Positions 5,330-11,992 of a stretch of 11,992 bases of DNA are shown here, in pieces. Position 1 is the first letter of the stretch. Each line of letters opens with the position of its first letter. The notes under the pieces were generated by a model. It was not told the DNA's origin. It was given only the letters and a program-made list of their open reading frames with translations, and did not search any database. The stretch is from Acidobacteriota bacterium (GTDB lineage Bacteria > Acidobacteriota > Terriglobia > 20CM-2-55-15): positions 14,378-26,369 of the forward strand of contig QHXD01000108.1 of the NCBI GenBank assembly GCA_003223895.1. Reading direction: 5' to 3'. The position numbers were made by a program, and so were the translations under genes.

Positions 5330-6805
5330 CTATCGCGTCCGCGCTGCCACAAACCCGTCCGGGCGAACCAGCACCGTCCCTGACGGGGTTATTCCGTAGG
5401 CTTCGAGAAACGCGGGATCGTCGATCCGGTGCACATCGGCATCCAGATCCATTTTAGGCGGCTTCGCTTCGGGGCCAGTCAACAAGACAAAGTTATGGCC
5501 GAACAGGTCCAGCGTGGAAATCCGCCGGCCTTCATACTCGATCCAAACATGCGGGGCCCGGGTACCCGGCCGTCCTTTCGACTCCCGGGGATTCTCGTGA
5601 ACCCGCCGGTCATCGCCATAGCAATACCCAAGCTCCACATTCAGATCGTTTTCGACAGCCTGAATCCCACCGGTCCCCAGATACGGAGCGGTTCGCGTGA
5701 CGTAGCGCGCATATGCCTGCTCCACCGTGAACAAAGCCACGGGCCGGCGCTCTGATTCATATGTGGCGAGTAATTCGGGCCCGGCCTTCCCCTTCAAGAC
5801 CATCGCCAGCTTCCAGACAAGATTATGCGCGTCCTGAACGCCCGTGTTGCCGCCGAAACCGCCATTTGGCGGCATGACGTGCGCCGCATCGCCGGCAAGA
5901 AAGATACGTTCGTGCTGAAAACGATCCGCCACGTCGGCCTGCGCTTTCCACGGCATGATGTTCTCGATCGTGATGGGAACTTCGTCCGAGCCCAGGGCGA
6001 CGCGAACGAACTCCAGGCAGCGTTCCTCGGTAAGGCCGGTGGATACGTCCGTTATCGGGTTTGTCGGATCACCCAGCGCGTTGACGGCGAGAAAACCCGA
6101 ATCGAACGGCTTCTCAAAGCGGAAGAAACCGCGCAACGTTGGATTCGTGACGTAGATGACGCTGAGATTCCGGCCGCGCAGGAGCGGCGCGACATTTCCG
6201 CGGAAGTAGATTGTGATGCTGTTCGAGAAAGTGCCGCGGCCCCGCATGGCGATGCCCAGGCGTTCGCGCACACGGCTGTGCGCACCATCGGCCGCCACCA
6301 TATAGGCGGCCCGCACGGTTTGTGTCTTGCCGGCGTCCCGTTTGTGGATGACCGCCGTGACACCGTTCGAGTCCTCCTCGAACGACACCATGTCAGTCCC
6401 ATACCTCAATTGCGCCCCAAGTTCCTCGGCGCGCGACTTCAGCAGCGGCTCGAGCAGACTCTGCGAGATGAAGACGCGCTCGGTCGGACTGATGTCGCGC
6501 ACGCCTTCGTTCAGGTTCGAGATGAAGTATCCGATCTCCTTGCCTGCCAGCGTCTCGACCGCCATGATCGCGCCATCCTGAACGAACTGCTCGTCCGACT
6601 TCTTGCGCACGATCTGCTCGACGCCCACGGTGCGGAAAATCTCCATCGTCCGCTGGCTGATCTGTGCTGCACGCGGATGAATGGCCGTGCCCCGATGGTG
6701 CTCCACGGCAAGCGCCCGAATCCCATGGTGCCCCAGAAGCAGCGCGGTGGACATGCCCACCAGGCTGCCACCGACAATCAAGACAGGAACTTCAAGGTCG
6801 GTCAG
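5330..6805 (-). CDS. FAD-dependent aromatic hydroxylase (group A flavoprotein monooxygenase)
   Basis: 491 residues if it starts at CTG 6805-6803. The first conventional start is TTG 6781, which would cut off the usual N-terminus and has no ribosome site. From CTG the protein reads MTDLEVPVLIVGGSLVG, as expected for the family, and GAGGA (6817-6813) lies 7 bases before it. Features: FAD ADP-binding GGSLVG (12-17), the DG motif in VAADGAHSRVRERLG (D173), and the GD motif in FLAGDAAHVMPPNGGFGGNTGVQDAHN (G305-D306). A C-terminal thioredoxin-like domain ends at SGTVLVRPDGFVA, so the gene is complete. Such enzymes use NAD(P)H and O2 to hydroxylate phenolic or polyketide substrates in the cytoplasm (relatives: RdmE, PCP 4-monooxygenase, MhpA). 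The substrate is unknown. IR3 begins 28 bases upstream of the CTG and IR2 abuts the stop. Confidence 0.92.
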   Translation of the reverse strand: MTDLEVPVLIVGGSLVGMSTALLLGHHGIRALAVEHHRGTAIHPRAAQISQRTMEIFRTVGVEQIVRKKSDEQFVQDGAIMAVETLAGKEIGYFISNLNEGVRDISPTERVFISQSLLEPLLKSRAEELGAQLRYGTDMVSFEEDSNGVTAVIHKRDAGKTQTVRAAYMVAADGAHSRVRERLGIAMRGRGTFSNSITIYFRGNVAPLLRGRNLSVIYVTNPTLRGFFRFEKPFDSGFLAVNALGDPTNPITDVSTGLTEERCLEFVRVALGSDEVPITIENIMPWKAQADVADRFQHERIFLAGDAAHVMPPNGGFGGNTGVQDAHNLVWKLAMVLKGKAGPELLATYESERRPVALFTVEQAYARYVTRTAPYLGTGGIQAVENDLNVELGYCYGDDRRVHENPRESKGRPGTRAPHVWIEYEGRRISTLDLFGHNFVLLTGPEAKPPKMDLDADVHRIDDPAFLEAYGITPSGTVLVRPDGFVAARTR

Positions 6806-6812
6806 AAGAACG

Positions 6813-6817
6813 TCCTC
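6813..6817 (-). promoter_or_regulatory. Ribosome binding site supporting a CTG start
   Basis: GAGGA on the minus strand lies 7 bases before CTG 6805. No ATG, GTG or TTG exists in this frame between the upstream stop (TGA, 6829-6827) and TTG 6781, and an ATG at 6830-6828 is out of frame. The spacing fits CTG far better than TTG, which would be 31 bases away. Confidence 0.55.
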
Positions 6818-6833
6818 GCTGGTATTTCATATT

Positions 6834-7007
6834 ACTAATCACTGATGTCCAATGCCCAATGACCAATGGACTTGAGGATTGAGAAATGACTATGAACTTG
6901 AGAATTGACAAACGAGAATTGAGAGATTTGACCATTTCTCATCTTCATTTCTCAATCCTCAATCCTCAAGTCCATTGGTCATTGGGCATTGGACATCAGT
7001 GATTAGT
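6834..7007. repeat. IR3: perfect 50-bp inverted repeat built on CCAATGA heptamers
   Basis: Arms 6834-6883 and 6958-7007 are exact reverse complements over 50 bases. They include CAATGCCCAATGACCAATGG (7-bp period) and CTTGAGGATTGAG. Beyond the perfect part the right arm carries one extra GGATTGA-type heptamer (6951-6957), after which pairing resumes (6884-6889 with 6945-6950). The loop also holds related words (GAGAATTGA twice, GAGAAATG and its complement). The right arm stops 5 bases before the stop codon of the PQQ dehydrogenase; the left arm ends 28 bases from the hydroxylase start. It shares its outer ~40 bases with IR4 at the other end of the PQQ gene. Confidence 0.97.
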
Positions 7008-7012
7008 CAACC

Positions 7013-8776
7013 TCACTTCACCGCGAACACCCAGATGGCGCCGCCCTGCGGCACCTCCGGGAATTCCCCCGGCCGCCCTCTATTGAGGACGCCCTGCATT
7101 CCGTTGGCGTCAACGCCCCAGCCCGACTGCACGGCGATGTACTGCTTTCCGTCTACCATGAACGATGACGGTTGGCCCGTGATGCCGGAGTTGGTTGGGA
7201 ATTCCCACAGCAGCTTACCGTTCTTCGCATCGAACGCGTGGAACATGCGATCGTTGGTCCCACCGCTGAAAACCAGGCCGCCGCCGGTGGCCAGCATCGG
7301 ACCCCAGTTCTGAGACCTGGCGTAATTGTGAGTCCAGACTTTCTTTCCCGTGTCCACGTCCCAGGCCTGGACTTCGCCGATATGGTCAGCCTCGGGGAGC
7401 AAATAGGTATTGCCCCTCGAGCCGGTGAAACCACGGCCCGGGACGTACTGGACTTCGAGTCCTATCGAGTTTCCGCAGATATTCTCGTTGGCAGGGATGT
7501 AAATCATCCGCGTTTTCGGACTGAACGCAATGGGCGGCCAGTTCTTACCACCCCACAGCGATGGGCAAAAATCCGCCATTTTGCCGGTGCCGGGTTTGCG
7601 GTCCGGATCGACCTGTGGCCGCCCGGTTTCGGGATCGAGGCTTTTGTAAACGTTCTGCCTCACGAACGGTTTGCCTTCGACAAAGCTGATCTTGCCGCTG
7701 GAGCGTTCGAGGAACCACAGATAGCCGTCGCGCCCGACGTCGATCAGACCCTTGATGGTCCTTCCGCCCCGTTTGTAGTCCACCAGAATCGGCGGCGAGA
7801 CTTCATCCCAATCCCAGGATTCGTTGGGGTCGTATTGGTGGTGTCCCTTGATCGTGCCTGTTGCCACGTCGATGGCAATTGTCGATGAGATGTAGAGATT
7901 GTCGCCCGGACGCTGATCGCCCATCCATGGACCGCCATTGCCGGTTCCCCAGAAGGCAAGGTTGGTTTCCGTATCGTAATTGCCGGTGACCCATACCGAG
8001 GCGCCGCCGTTCTTCCACTGATCGCCGCCTGGCCATGTGTCGCTGCCCGGCTCTCCAGGCGCGGGCACCGTATAGACTCTCCACACCTCTTTACCGGTGT
8101 CGGGATCAAATGCAGCGACAAAGCCACGGATTCCGAATTCGCCTCCGGAGGCGCCGACCAGAACTTTGCCGTCGGCTACGAGCGGAGCCAGCGTCATGTA
8201 GTAGCCGCTCTTGTTGTCGGCTACCGTCGTGGCCCAGACTTCCTTGCCGGTCTTGGCGTCGATTGCAATCAGCACGGCTTCACCGGCGGCGAAGAAGACT
8301 TTGTCGCCGTACAGAGCCACACCGCGACTCGTCTGATGCGGCAAAAGCGATCCTTCGGGCGCCGGCCTCCGGAAGCGCCAGAGAATCCGGCCGGTCTTGC
8401 CCTCGACGGCGATGACTTGATTACCCGGGGTCGCTGCAAACATCACGCCGTTGTTGATAATCGGCGGTGCCTCATGTCCGCTGACCATGCCCGTCGAAAA
8501 GACCCACACCGGCTGGAGCTTATTGACATTGCCCGGCGTGATCTGATCCAGCGGGCTGTAGCCCCAACCGTCATACGTGCGCCGAATCATCAGCCAGTCG
8601 CTGTCTTCCGGCTTCTTCAGACGATCGGCGGTGACCGGCTTGTAATTCTCGAGAATCGGCGGCATCGGGGCGGGCGGTGGGGCTGGTGGCGCCGGCTGCT
8701 GTTGGGCGATGCCTGTCATGGTAATCAGGACGAACGCAAATGCAGCGGCTATTATCACTGCGTAGAAAGTTTTCAT
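7013..8776 (-). CDS. PQQ-dependent alcohol dehydrogenase (quinoprotein), lanthanide-type signature
   Basis: 587 residues from ATG 8776, preceded by AAGGGGAAG. A signal peptide (1-24) and a Pro-rich spacer (QQQPAPPAPPPAPMPP) lead into an eight-bladed PQQ propeller with repeated AxDxxTGKxxW strands. Metal and PQQ ligands: E213 (SGGEFGIRG), N280 (WGTGNGGPW), D322 as catalytic base and D324 in ESWDWDEVSP. The second Asp, two residues after the base, is the mark of lanthanide-dependent enzymes (XoxF, PedH/ExaF), whereas calcium enzymes have Ala, Ser or Thr there. The vicinal Cys-Cys usual near residue ~147 is absent (LLPHQTSRGVALYGD). There is no C-terminal haem c (no CxxCH), so electrons must go to a separate cytochrome. 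It oxidises primary alcohols or similar substrates in the periplasm; the substrate is unknown. It is flanked on both sides by related palindromes. Confidence 0.95.
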   Translation of the reverse strand: MKTFYAVIIAAAFAFVLITMTGIAQQQPAPPAPPPAPMPPILENYKPVTADRLKKPEDSDWLMIRRTYDGWGYSPLDQITPGNVNKLQPVWVFSTGMVSGHEAPPIINNGVMFAATPGNQVIAVEGKTGRILWRFRRPAPEGSLLPHQTSRGVALYGDKVFFAAGEAVLIAIDAKTGKEVWATTVADNKSGYYMTLAPLVADGKVLVGASGGEFGIRGFVAAFDPDTGKEVWRVYTVPAPGEPGSDTWPGGDQWKNGGASVWVTGNYDTETNLAFWGTGNGGPWMGDQRPGDNLYISSTIAIDVATGTIKGHHQYDPNESWDWDEVSPPILVDYKRGGRTIKGLIDVGRDGYLWFLERSSGKISFVEGKPFVRQNVYKSLDPETGRPQVDPDRKPGTGKMADFCPSLWGGKNWPPIAFSPKTRMIYIPANENICGNSIGLEVQYVPGRGFTGSRGNTYLLPEADHIGEVQAWDVDTGKKVWTHNYARSQNWGPMLATGGGLVFSGGTNDRMFHAFDAKNGKLLWEFPTNSGITGQPSSFMVDGKQYIAVQSGWGVDANGMQGVLNRGRPGEFPEVPQGGAIWVFAVK

Positions 8777-8791
8777 GTCTTCCCCTTCTGC

Positions 8792-8916
8792 AAATCACTG
8801 ATGGCCACTGACCAATGACTAATGAACTTGAACCATTGAATAATGCGCATTTAAAAACTGACCATTGTTCAATGGCTCAAGTCCATTGGTCATTGGTCAG
8901 TGGCCATCAGTGATTT
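8792..8916. repeat. IR4: imperfect inverted repeat, IR3 family
   Basis: Outer arms 8792-8830 and 8878-8916 match at 37 of 39 positions, and the next 16 bases on each side (8831-8846 with 8862-8877) match at 13 of 16, leaving about 15 bases of loop. All outer differences are transitions. It contains ACCAATGACCAATGGACTTGA and starts AAATCACTGATG, closely matching IR3 (TAATCACTGATG). It lies in the divergent start-start gap between the PQQ dehydrogenase (15 bases from its ATG) and the GH13 gene (69 bases from its ATG). Either the promoter of the PQQ gene is inside the palindrome or the palindrome is in its 5' leader. Confidence 0.93.
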
Positions 8917-8985
8917 CGATGAAGCACTCTACCATAGCTGCTGTTTGCGGAATTCAAGGTACTCTGGAACAGGAGCAGAGCACAG

Positions 8986-10638
8986 ATGATCGATGATCTC
9001 TGGTACAAGAACGCGATTATCTACAGTGTCAACGTTGGAACGTTCATGGATTCCAATGGCGATGGTGTGGGGGATTTCGAGGGGCTCTCACGCTGCCTCG
9101 ACTACCTGTCGGGGCTGGGTGTCACCTGTATATGGCTGCAGCCCTTTCAACCGTCTCCCTATCGCGACGCGGGCTACGACATAACCGATTACTACGGCGT
9201 TGATCCACGTCATGGCTCTTCGGGGGACTTCGTCGATTTTACAAATCAGGCAAAGCAGCGGGGCCTTCGGATCATCATCGATCTGGTTCTGAACCATACG
9301 TCCGACCAGCATCCCTGGTTTCAGGCTGCGCGCGCGGATAGGAAGTCGAAATACCGCGATTGGTATGTGTGGTCGAAAAAACGGCCGGCCGATTACCGCA
9401 AGGGCGTGGTGTTTCCCGGCGTCCAGCAATCGATCTGGAGCTACGACAAGATCGCCCGCGAGTGGTACTACCACCGGTTTTACGAATTCCAGCCGGATCT
9501 GAACACAGAGAATCCCGAGGTTCAAACAGAAATCCAACGGATCATGGGCTACTGGCTCGAGCTCGGAGTCTCCGGATTCAGAGTCGATGCCGTTCCGTTC
9601 ATGATCGAAAGTCGCATGCCCGGAAAGAAGCGTGTCCTGAACTACGAATACCTCACGCGCCTGCGGAATTTCCTGCAATGGCGTGAGGGCGACGCGATTC
9701 TCCTGGGCGAAGCCAATGTTGTTCCCGCCGAAGACAAGGATTTCTTCGGCGACGAAGGCGACCGCATGCACATGCTGTTCAACTTTTACGTGAACCAGCA
9801 CATGTTCTACGCGCTGGCCTCGGGCGATGCGGAACCGGTCGCCAAGGCCATCCGGGCGACGCAGAAGATACCGGAATTTGCCCAGTGGGCTTCGTTTCTG
9901 AGAAATCACGACGAACTCGATCTGGGACGCCTCACGGATAAGCAGCGCCGGCTTGTGTTCTCGAAGTTCGGGTCGGAAAAACAGATGCAACTCTATGGCC
10001 GCGGCATTCGCCGGCGCCTTGCCCCCATGCTGGGCGGCCGGCCGCAACTGGAACTCGCATATAGTCTGATGTTGTCAGTGCCGGGGACACCCGTTCTGCG
10101 TTATGGAGATGAGATCGGGATGGGTGACGACCTTGAACTCAAGGAAAGGGGTGCGGTCCGCACTCCCATGCAATGGTCTGACGAGCCGCAGGCCGGCTTC
10201 TCAACCGCACCGAAAACGATACTGCCCGTCATCGACGAGGGCGTCTGGAGCTACAATCTCATTAACGTCGCCGCCCAGCGCTGCGATCCCAACTCCATGC
10301 TCAACTGGACCGAACGCATGATTCGCTTCAGAAAGGAATGCCCTGAGGTGGGCTGGGGGACCTGCACCATTCTCAAGACCGGCTCTCCGTCCGTCCTCGC
10401 CCTGCGCTATGACTGGCGCAACAACTCGCTCCTCACCCTGCACAACTTCGACGACAAACCGACAAGCATCCTGCTCGACGTCGGCGTCAAAGAAGGAGAT
10501 CGCCTGGTTAATTTACTCGTTAGAGACGAGAGCCGGGCGGGATCAAACGGCAAACATACGATTGTGCTGGAGGGATATGGGTACCGGTGGTTCCGCGTGG
10601 GCGGGCTGAATTACATCCTGAATAGAGAAAAGTATTAG
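8986..10638 (+). CDS. GH13 trehalose synthase-like (maltose alpha-glucosyltransferase) enzyme
   Basis: 550 residues from ATG 8986, with AGGAG 10 bases upstream. The GH13 barrel is complete. It opens WYKNAIIYSVNVGTFMDSNGDGVGDF. Conserved region I is DLVLNHTSDQHPWF (99-112), region II GFRVDAVPF with nucleophile D201, region III LLGEANV with acid/base E242, and region IV FLRNHDEL with D309. RTPMQWSDEPQAGFS and PGTPVLRYGDEIGMGD, together with DAVPF and RNHDEL, point to the trehalose synthase subfamily (GH13_16), which interconverts maltose and trehalose in the cytoplasm. It lacks a fused maltokinase, and none is nearby. It might instead be a related alpha-glucosidase. No signal peptide. It is transcribed away from the PQQ gene and ends four bases before palindrome IR5. 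Confidence 0.9.
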   Translation: MIDDLWYKNAIIYSVNVGTFMDSNGDGVGDFEGLSRCLDYLSGLGVTCIWLQPFQPSPYRDAGYDITDYYGVDPRHGSSGDFVDFTNQAKQRGLRIIIDLVLNHTSDQHPWFQAARADRKSKYRDWYVWSKKRPADYRKGVVFPGVQQSIWSYDKIAREWYYHRFYEFQPDLNTENPEVQTEIQRIMGYWLELGVSGFRVDAVPFMIESRMPGKKRVLNYEYLTRLRNFLQWREGDAILLGEANVVPAEDKDFFGDEGDRMHMLFNFYVNQHMFYALASGDAEPVAKAIRATQKIPEFAQWASFLRNHDELDLGRLTDKQRRLVFSKFGSEKQMQLYGRGIRRRLAPMLGGRPQLELAYSLMLSVPGTPVLRYGDEIGMGDDLELKERGAVRTPMQWSDEPQAGFSTAPKTILPVIDEGVWSYNLINVAAQRCDPNSMLNWTERMIRFRKECPEVGWGTCTILKTGSPSVLALRYDWRNNSLLTLHNFDDKPTSILLDVGVKEGDRLVNLLVRDESRAGSNGKHTIVLEGYGYRWFRVGGLNYILNREKY

Positions 10639-10641
10639 CAG

Positions 10642-10708
10642 CGCGGGCTGAAGACAAGAAGAATTAGCCGCGAATTACGCGGCTAATTCTTCTTGTCTTC
10701 AGCCCGCG
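10642..10708. repeat. IR5: perfect 31-bp hairpin between convergent genes
   Basis: Arms 10642-10672 and 10678-10708 are exact reverse complements around the loop AATTA. It begins 4 bases after the GH13 stop (10636-10638) and ends 6 bases before the S46 stop (10715), so it could act as a terminator in both directions, although neither side shows a T-tract. It shares TTAGCCGCG and AATTACGCG with IR2, so it is probably a shorter member of the same family. Confidence 0.95.
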
Positions 10709-10714
10709 TTCCCC

Positions 10715-11992
10715 TCAACGTCCCGTAATCTCCTGCGCCAGTTGCTGAGCGCCGTAGAGCTTCCTGAGCGCTTCGATAATCGCTGCGCTGTGGACGGCTA
10801 TGGCGCGCCCGCCTTCGCTTTCGTCAACATACCAGTAGCGATTCGGCAGCTTCTGGATGTTGCTGTCGAAAATTCAGTCCGACAATTTCGGCGTTTCGGT
10901 TGATGACAGGGCTGCCCGAGTTCCCACCGATGGTGTCCGCCGTGTAGGCGAAATTCAATGGAGTGGAAAGGTCAATCTTCGACATTCCCTCCCTGTATCG
11001 TCTCGGCAGATTGTACGGCGGCTTCTCGTCGAAGCTGCGGGCGCGGTCATACATACCAAAAAAAGTGGTTTTATACGGCACGAACGTAGTGTCTTCTTCA
11101 TAGCCAAGCACTCGCCCGTAACTGAGACGCAGTGTAAACGTTGCGTCCGGAGGCACAGTCTTTCCATAGACGGCAAACCGCGCCTCCGCGATTTTCTGTC
11201 CCGCGCTGGTGTCGACGCTTTGAATATTCGCTTCGTTCCACGCGCGAAGTTCGCGGTAGACCGGAACGATCCGGCGCGCGAGCTGAATCATCGAGTCATC
11301 GGACTTCGCGATCGCATCCGCACCGCCTTCGAGCAGCGCTTTCCTGGCCGCAACGTCGGTTAGTTTTGTGCTGCCGAGAACAGCCCTGGCCACGCCGGCG
11401 GGCGTCGAACCTTGAATCGCCGCCTTCACAAATGGATCATTCGCTCCCAGCGTCTTCTGTGCTTCGGCCAGCCACGCCGCGAGCACGGCTTCCTCCATGT
11501 CTTTGTAGATTGGCGCGGGCGAAAGCAGGCTGAAGCGCAGCGATTCGAGATTCGATTCGCGGAATTCGTCATAACGCCGGTCGTTCGGCTTCTGAGTTTC
11601 TTCCGAATCGAGAACCAGCGTCTGAGCGATCTGGCCGAGACGCGATGGAGCAATCGTGGTAAACGCGCCGCGTTTGGCCATCGCCGGCAGCCCGGCGTAT
11701 GCAGCAGCGATCCGATCCCATGCTCCACCATGCGCTTTTTGAAGATCCGGCCGGCGAGCGATCTGAGCGCGGAGATCTTTTTCTTCCATTTCCTTGCGCG
11801 CCATCATTCGCTGGTTTTGAAGGCCTTCCTGCTGGCCCACAAGCCGCTTGATGGAATTCTCAGGCTTCGCCGAACTTCTCCCGCGCGCCGTGCCGCCTCG
11901 GGACTCGTTTTGGCGTACGCGGCGAGGGCGTCACGCCGGGAAGTCCAGACCTGCATCTGAAGCGGGTTTCCGACGTCACGCTGATACTTGAG
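10715..11992 (-). pseudogene. S46 family dipeptidyl-peptidase (DPP7/DPP11-like), frameshifted and cut at window edge
   Basis: The long open middle part (11840-10824) has the S46 serine motif IGGNSGSPVINRNAEIVGLNF, the helical domain MARKEMEEKDLRAQI and the TFTLRLSYGRVLGYE segment. In that frame the protein breaks off in 11 unrelated residues after GLNF. Dropping one T from the TTTT run near 10868-10871 gives the proper continuation DSNIQKLPNRYWYVDE and on to LAQEITGR with TGA at 10717-10715, 50 residues after the break. At the other end, 11992 to about 11880 reads family-like sequence in a third frame (LKYQRDVGNPLQ, then AAYAKTSPEAARRA), then shifts near 11855-11880 before ENSIKRL. So at least two indels break the gene. 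S46 enzymes cleave N-terminal dipeptides in the periplasm. The residue after FD is Ser, not the Arg of DPP11, so Asp/Glu specificity is not expected. The catalytic His is outside the window. Sequencing error is an alternative. Confidence 0.8.

Noticed and set aside
5825..6838. A 337-codon plus-strand frame
   Set aside because: It is entirely antisense to the well-supported FAD hydroxylase and shows no family motif.
9088..10047. A 319-codon minus-strand frame
   Set aside because: Antisense to the GH13 gene, which has all catalytic motifs; high-GC codon shadow.
291..10708. Insertion sequences, MITEs or integron attC sites as an explanation for the palindromes
   Set aside because: No transposase or integrase, no target-site duplications at IR1-IR5, arms are perfect rather than bulged, and no attC core sites are seen. 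A MITE-like origin cannot be excluded by sequence alone.
11838..11840. GTG as the start of the S46 gene
   Set aside because: Family sequence continues upstream in other frames to the window edge and the N-terminal catalytic region is missing, so this is a break point, not a start.
1..11992. tRNA, rRNA or known riboswitch
   Set aside because: No cloverleaf, rRNA-like or riboswitch-like conserved stretch was recognised; the strong secondary structures are all plain inverted repeats.

Overview
The window looks like chromosomal DNA from a soil-type Acidobacteria lineage (Bryobacterales/Solibacter-like or Vicinamibacteria-like). The reasons are moderately GC-rich coding sequence, many secreted proteins of families common there (PQQ alcohol dehydrogenase, secreted metallo-beta-lactamase-fold hydrolases, an S46 peptidase, a GTGWNAA-type MBL remnant), and intergenic spaces filled with heptamer-built palindromes. 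The assignment rests on family resemblance recalled from knowledge, not on a search.

Layout. 1-258 (-): N-terminal 86 codons of an MFS transporter, cut by the window edge. 291-430: perfect 50-bp inverted repeat (IR1). 557-976 (+; longest frame from 449): small single-pass membrane protein. 980-4827 (-): four secreted-protein genes, read as MBL hydrolase (ComEC-like), uncharacterised secreted protein, MBL hydrolase (SoxH/quinoprotein-relay-like), uncharacterised secreted protein; the two uncharacterised proteins are paralogues. A heptamer array (3544-3703) separates the first gene from the other three, which are tightly packed. 4847-4877: 14-bp hairpin. 4879-5124 (-): truncated, frameshifted remnant of another MBL-type gene. 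5202-5329: perfect 47-bp inverted repeat (IR2). 5330-6805 (-): FAD aromatic hydroxylase, probably starting at CTG. 6834-7007: perfect 50-bp inverted repeat (IR3). 7013-8776 (-): PQQ-dependent alcohol dehydrogenase with a lanthanide-type Asp-x-Asp signature. 8792-8916: imperfect inverted repeat (IR4), related to IR3. 8986-10638 (+): GH13 trehalose-synthase-like enzyme. 10642-10708: 31-bp perfect hairpin (IR5) between convergent genes. 10715-11992 (-): S46 dipeptidyl-peptidase reading frame broken by frameshifts, cut by the window edge.

How the genes fit together. The MBL hydrolases, their partners and the PQQ dehydrogenase all carry signal peptides. With the FAD hydroxylase and the MFS carrier they suggest periplasmic oxidation and hydrolysis of small organic (possibly aromatic or alcohol) substrates followed by uptake. 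This is inference from neighbourhood only. The trehalose-synthase-like gene and the peptidase do not obviously belong to that theme.

The most unusual content is not a gene. Every intergenic gap longer than about 100 bp holds a long, mostly perfect palindrome or an inverted heptamer array, placed regardless of whether the gap is start-start, end-start or end-end. Two related palindromes sit directly at both ends of the PQQ dehydrogenase gene.
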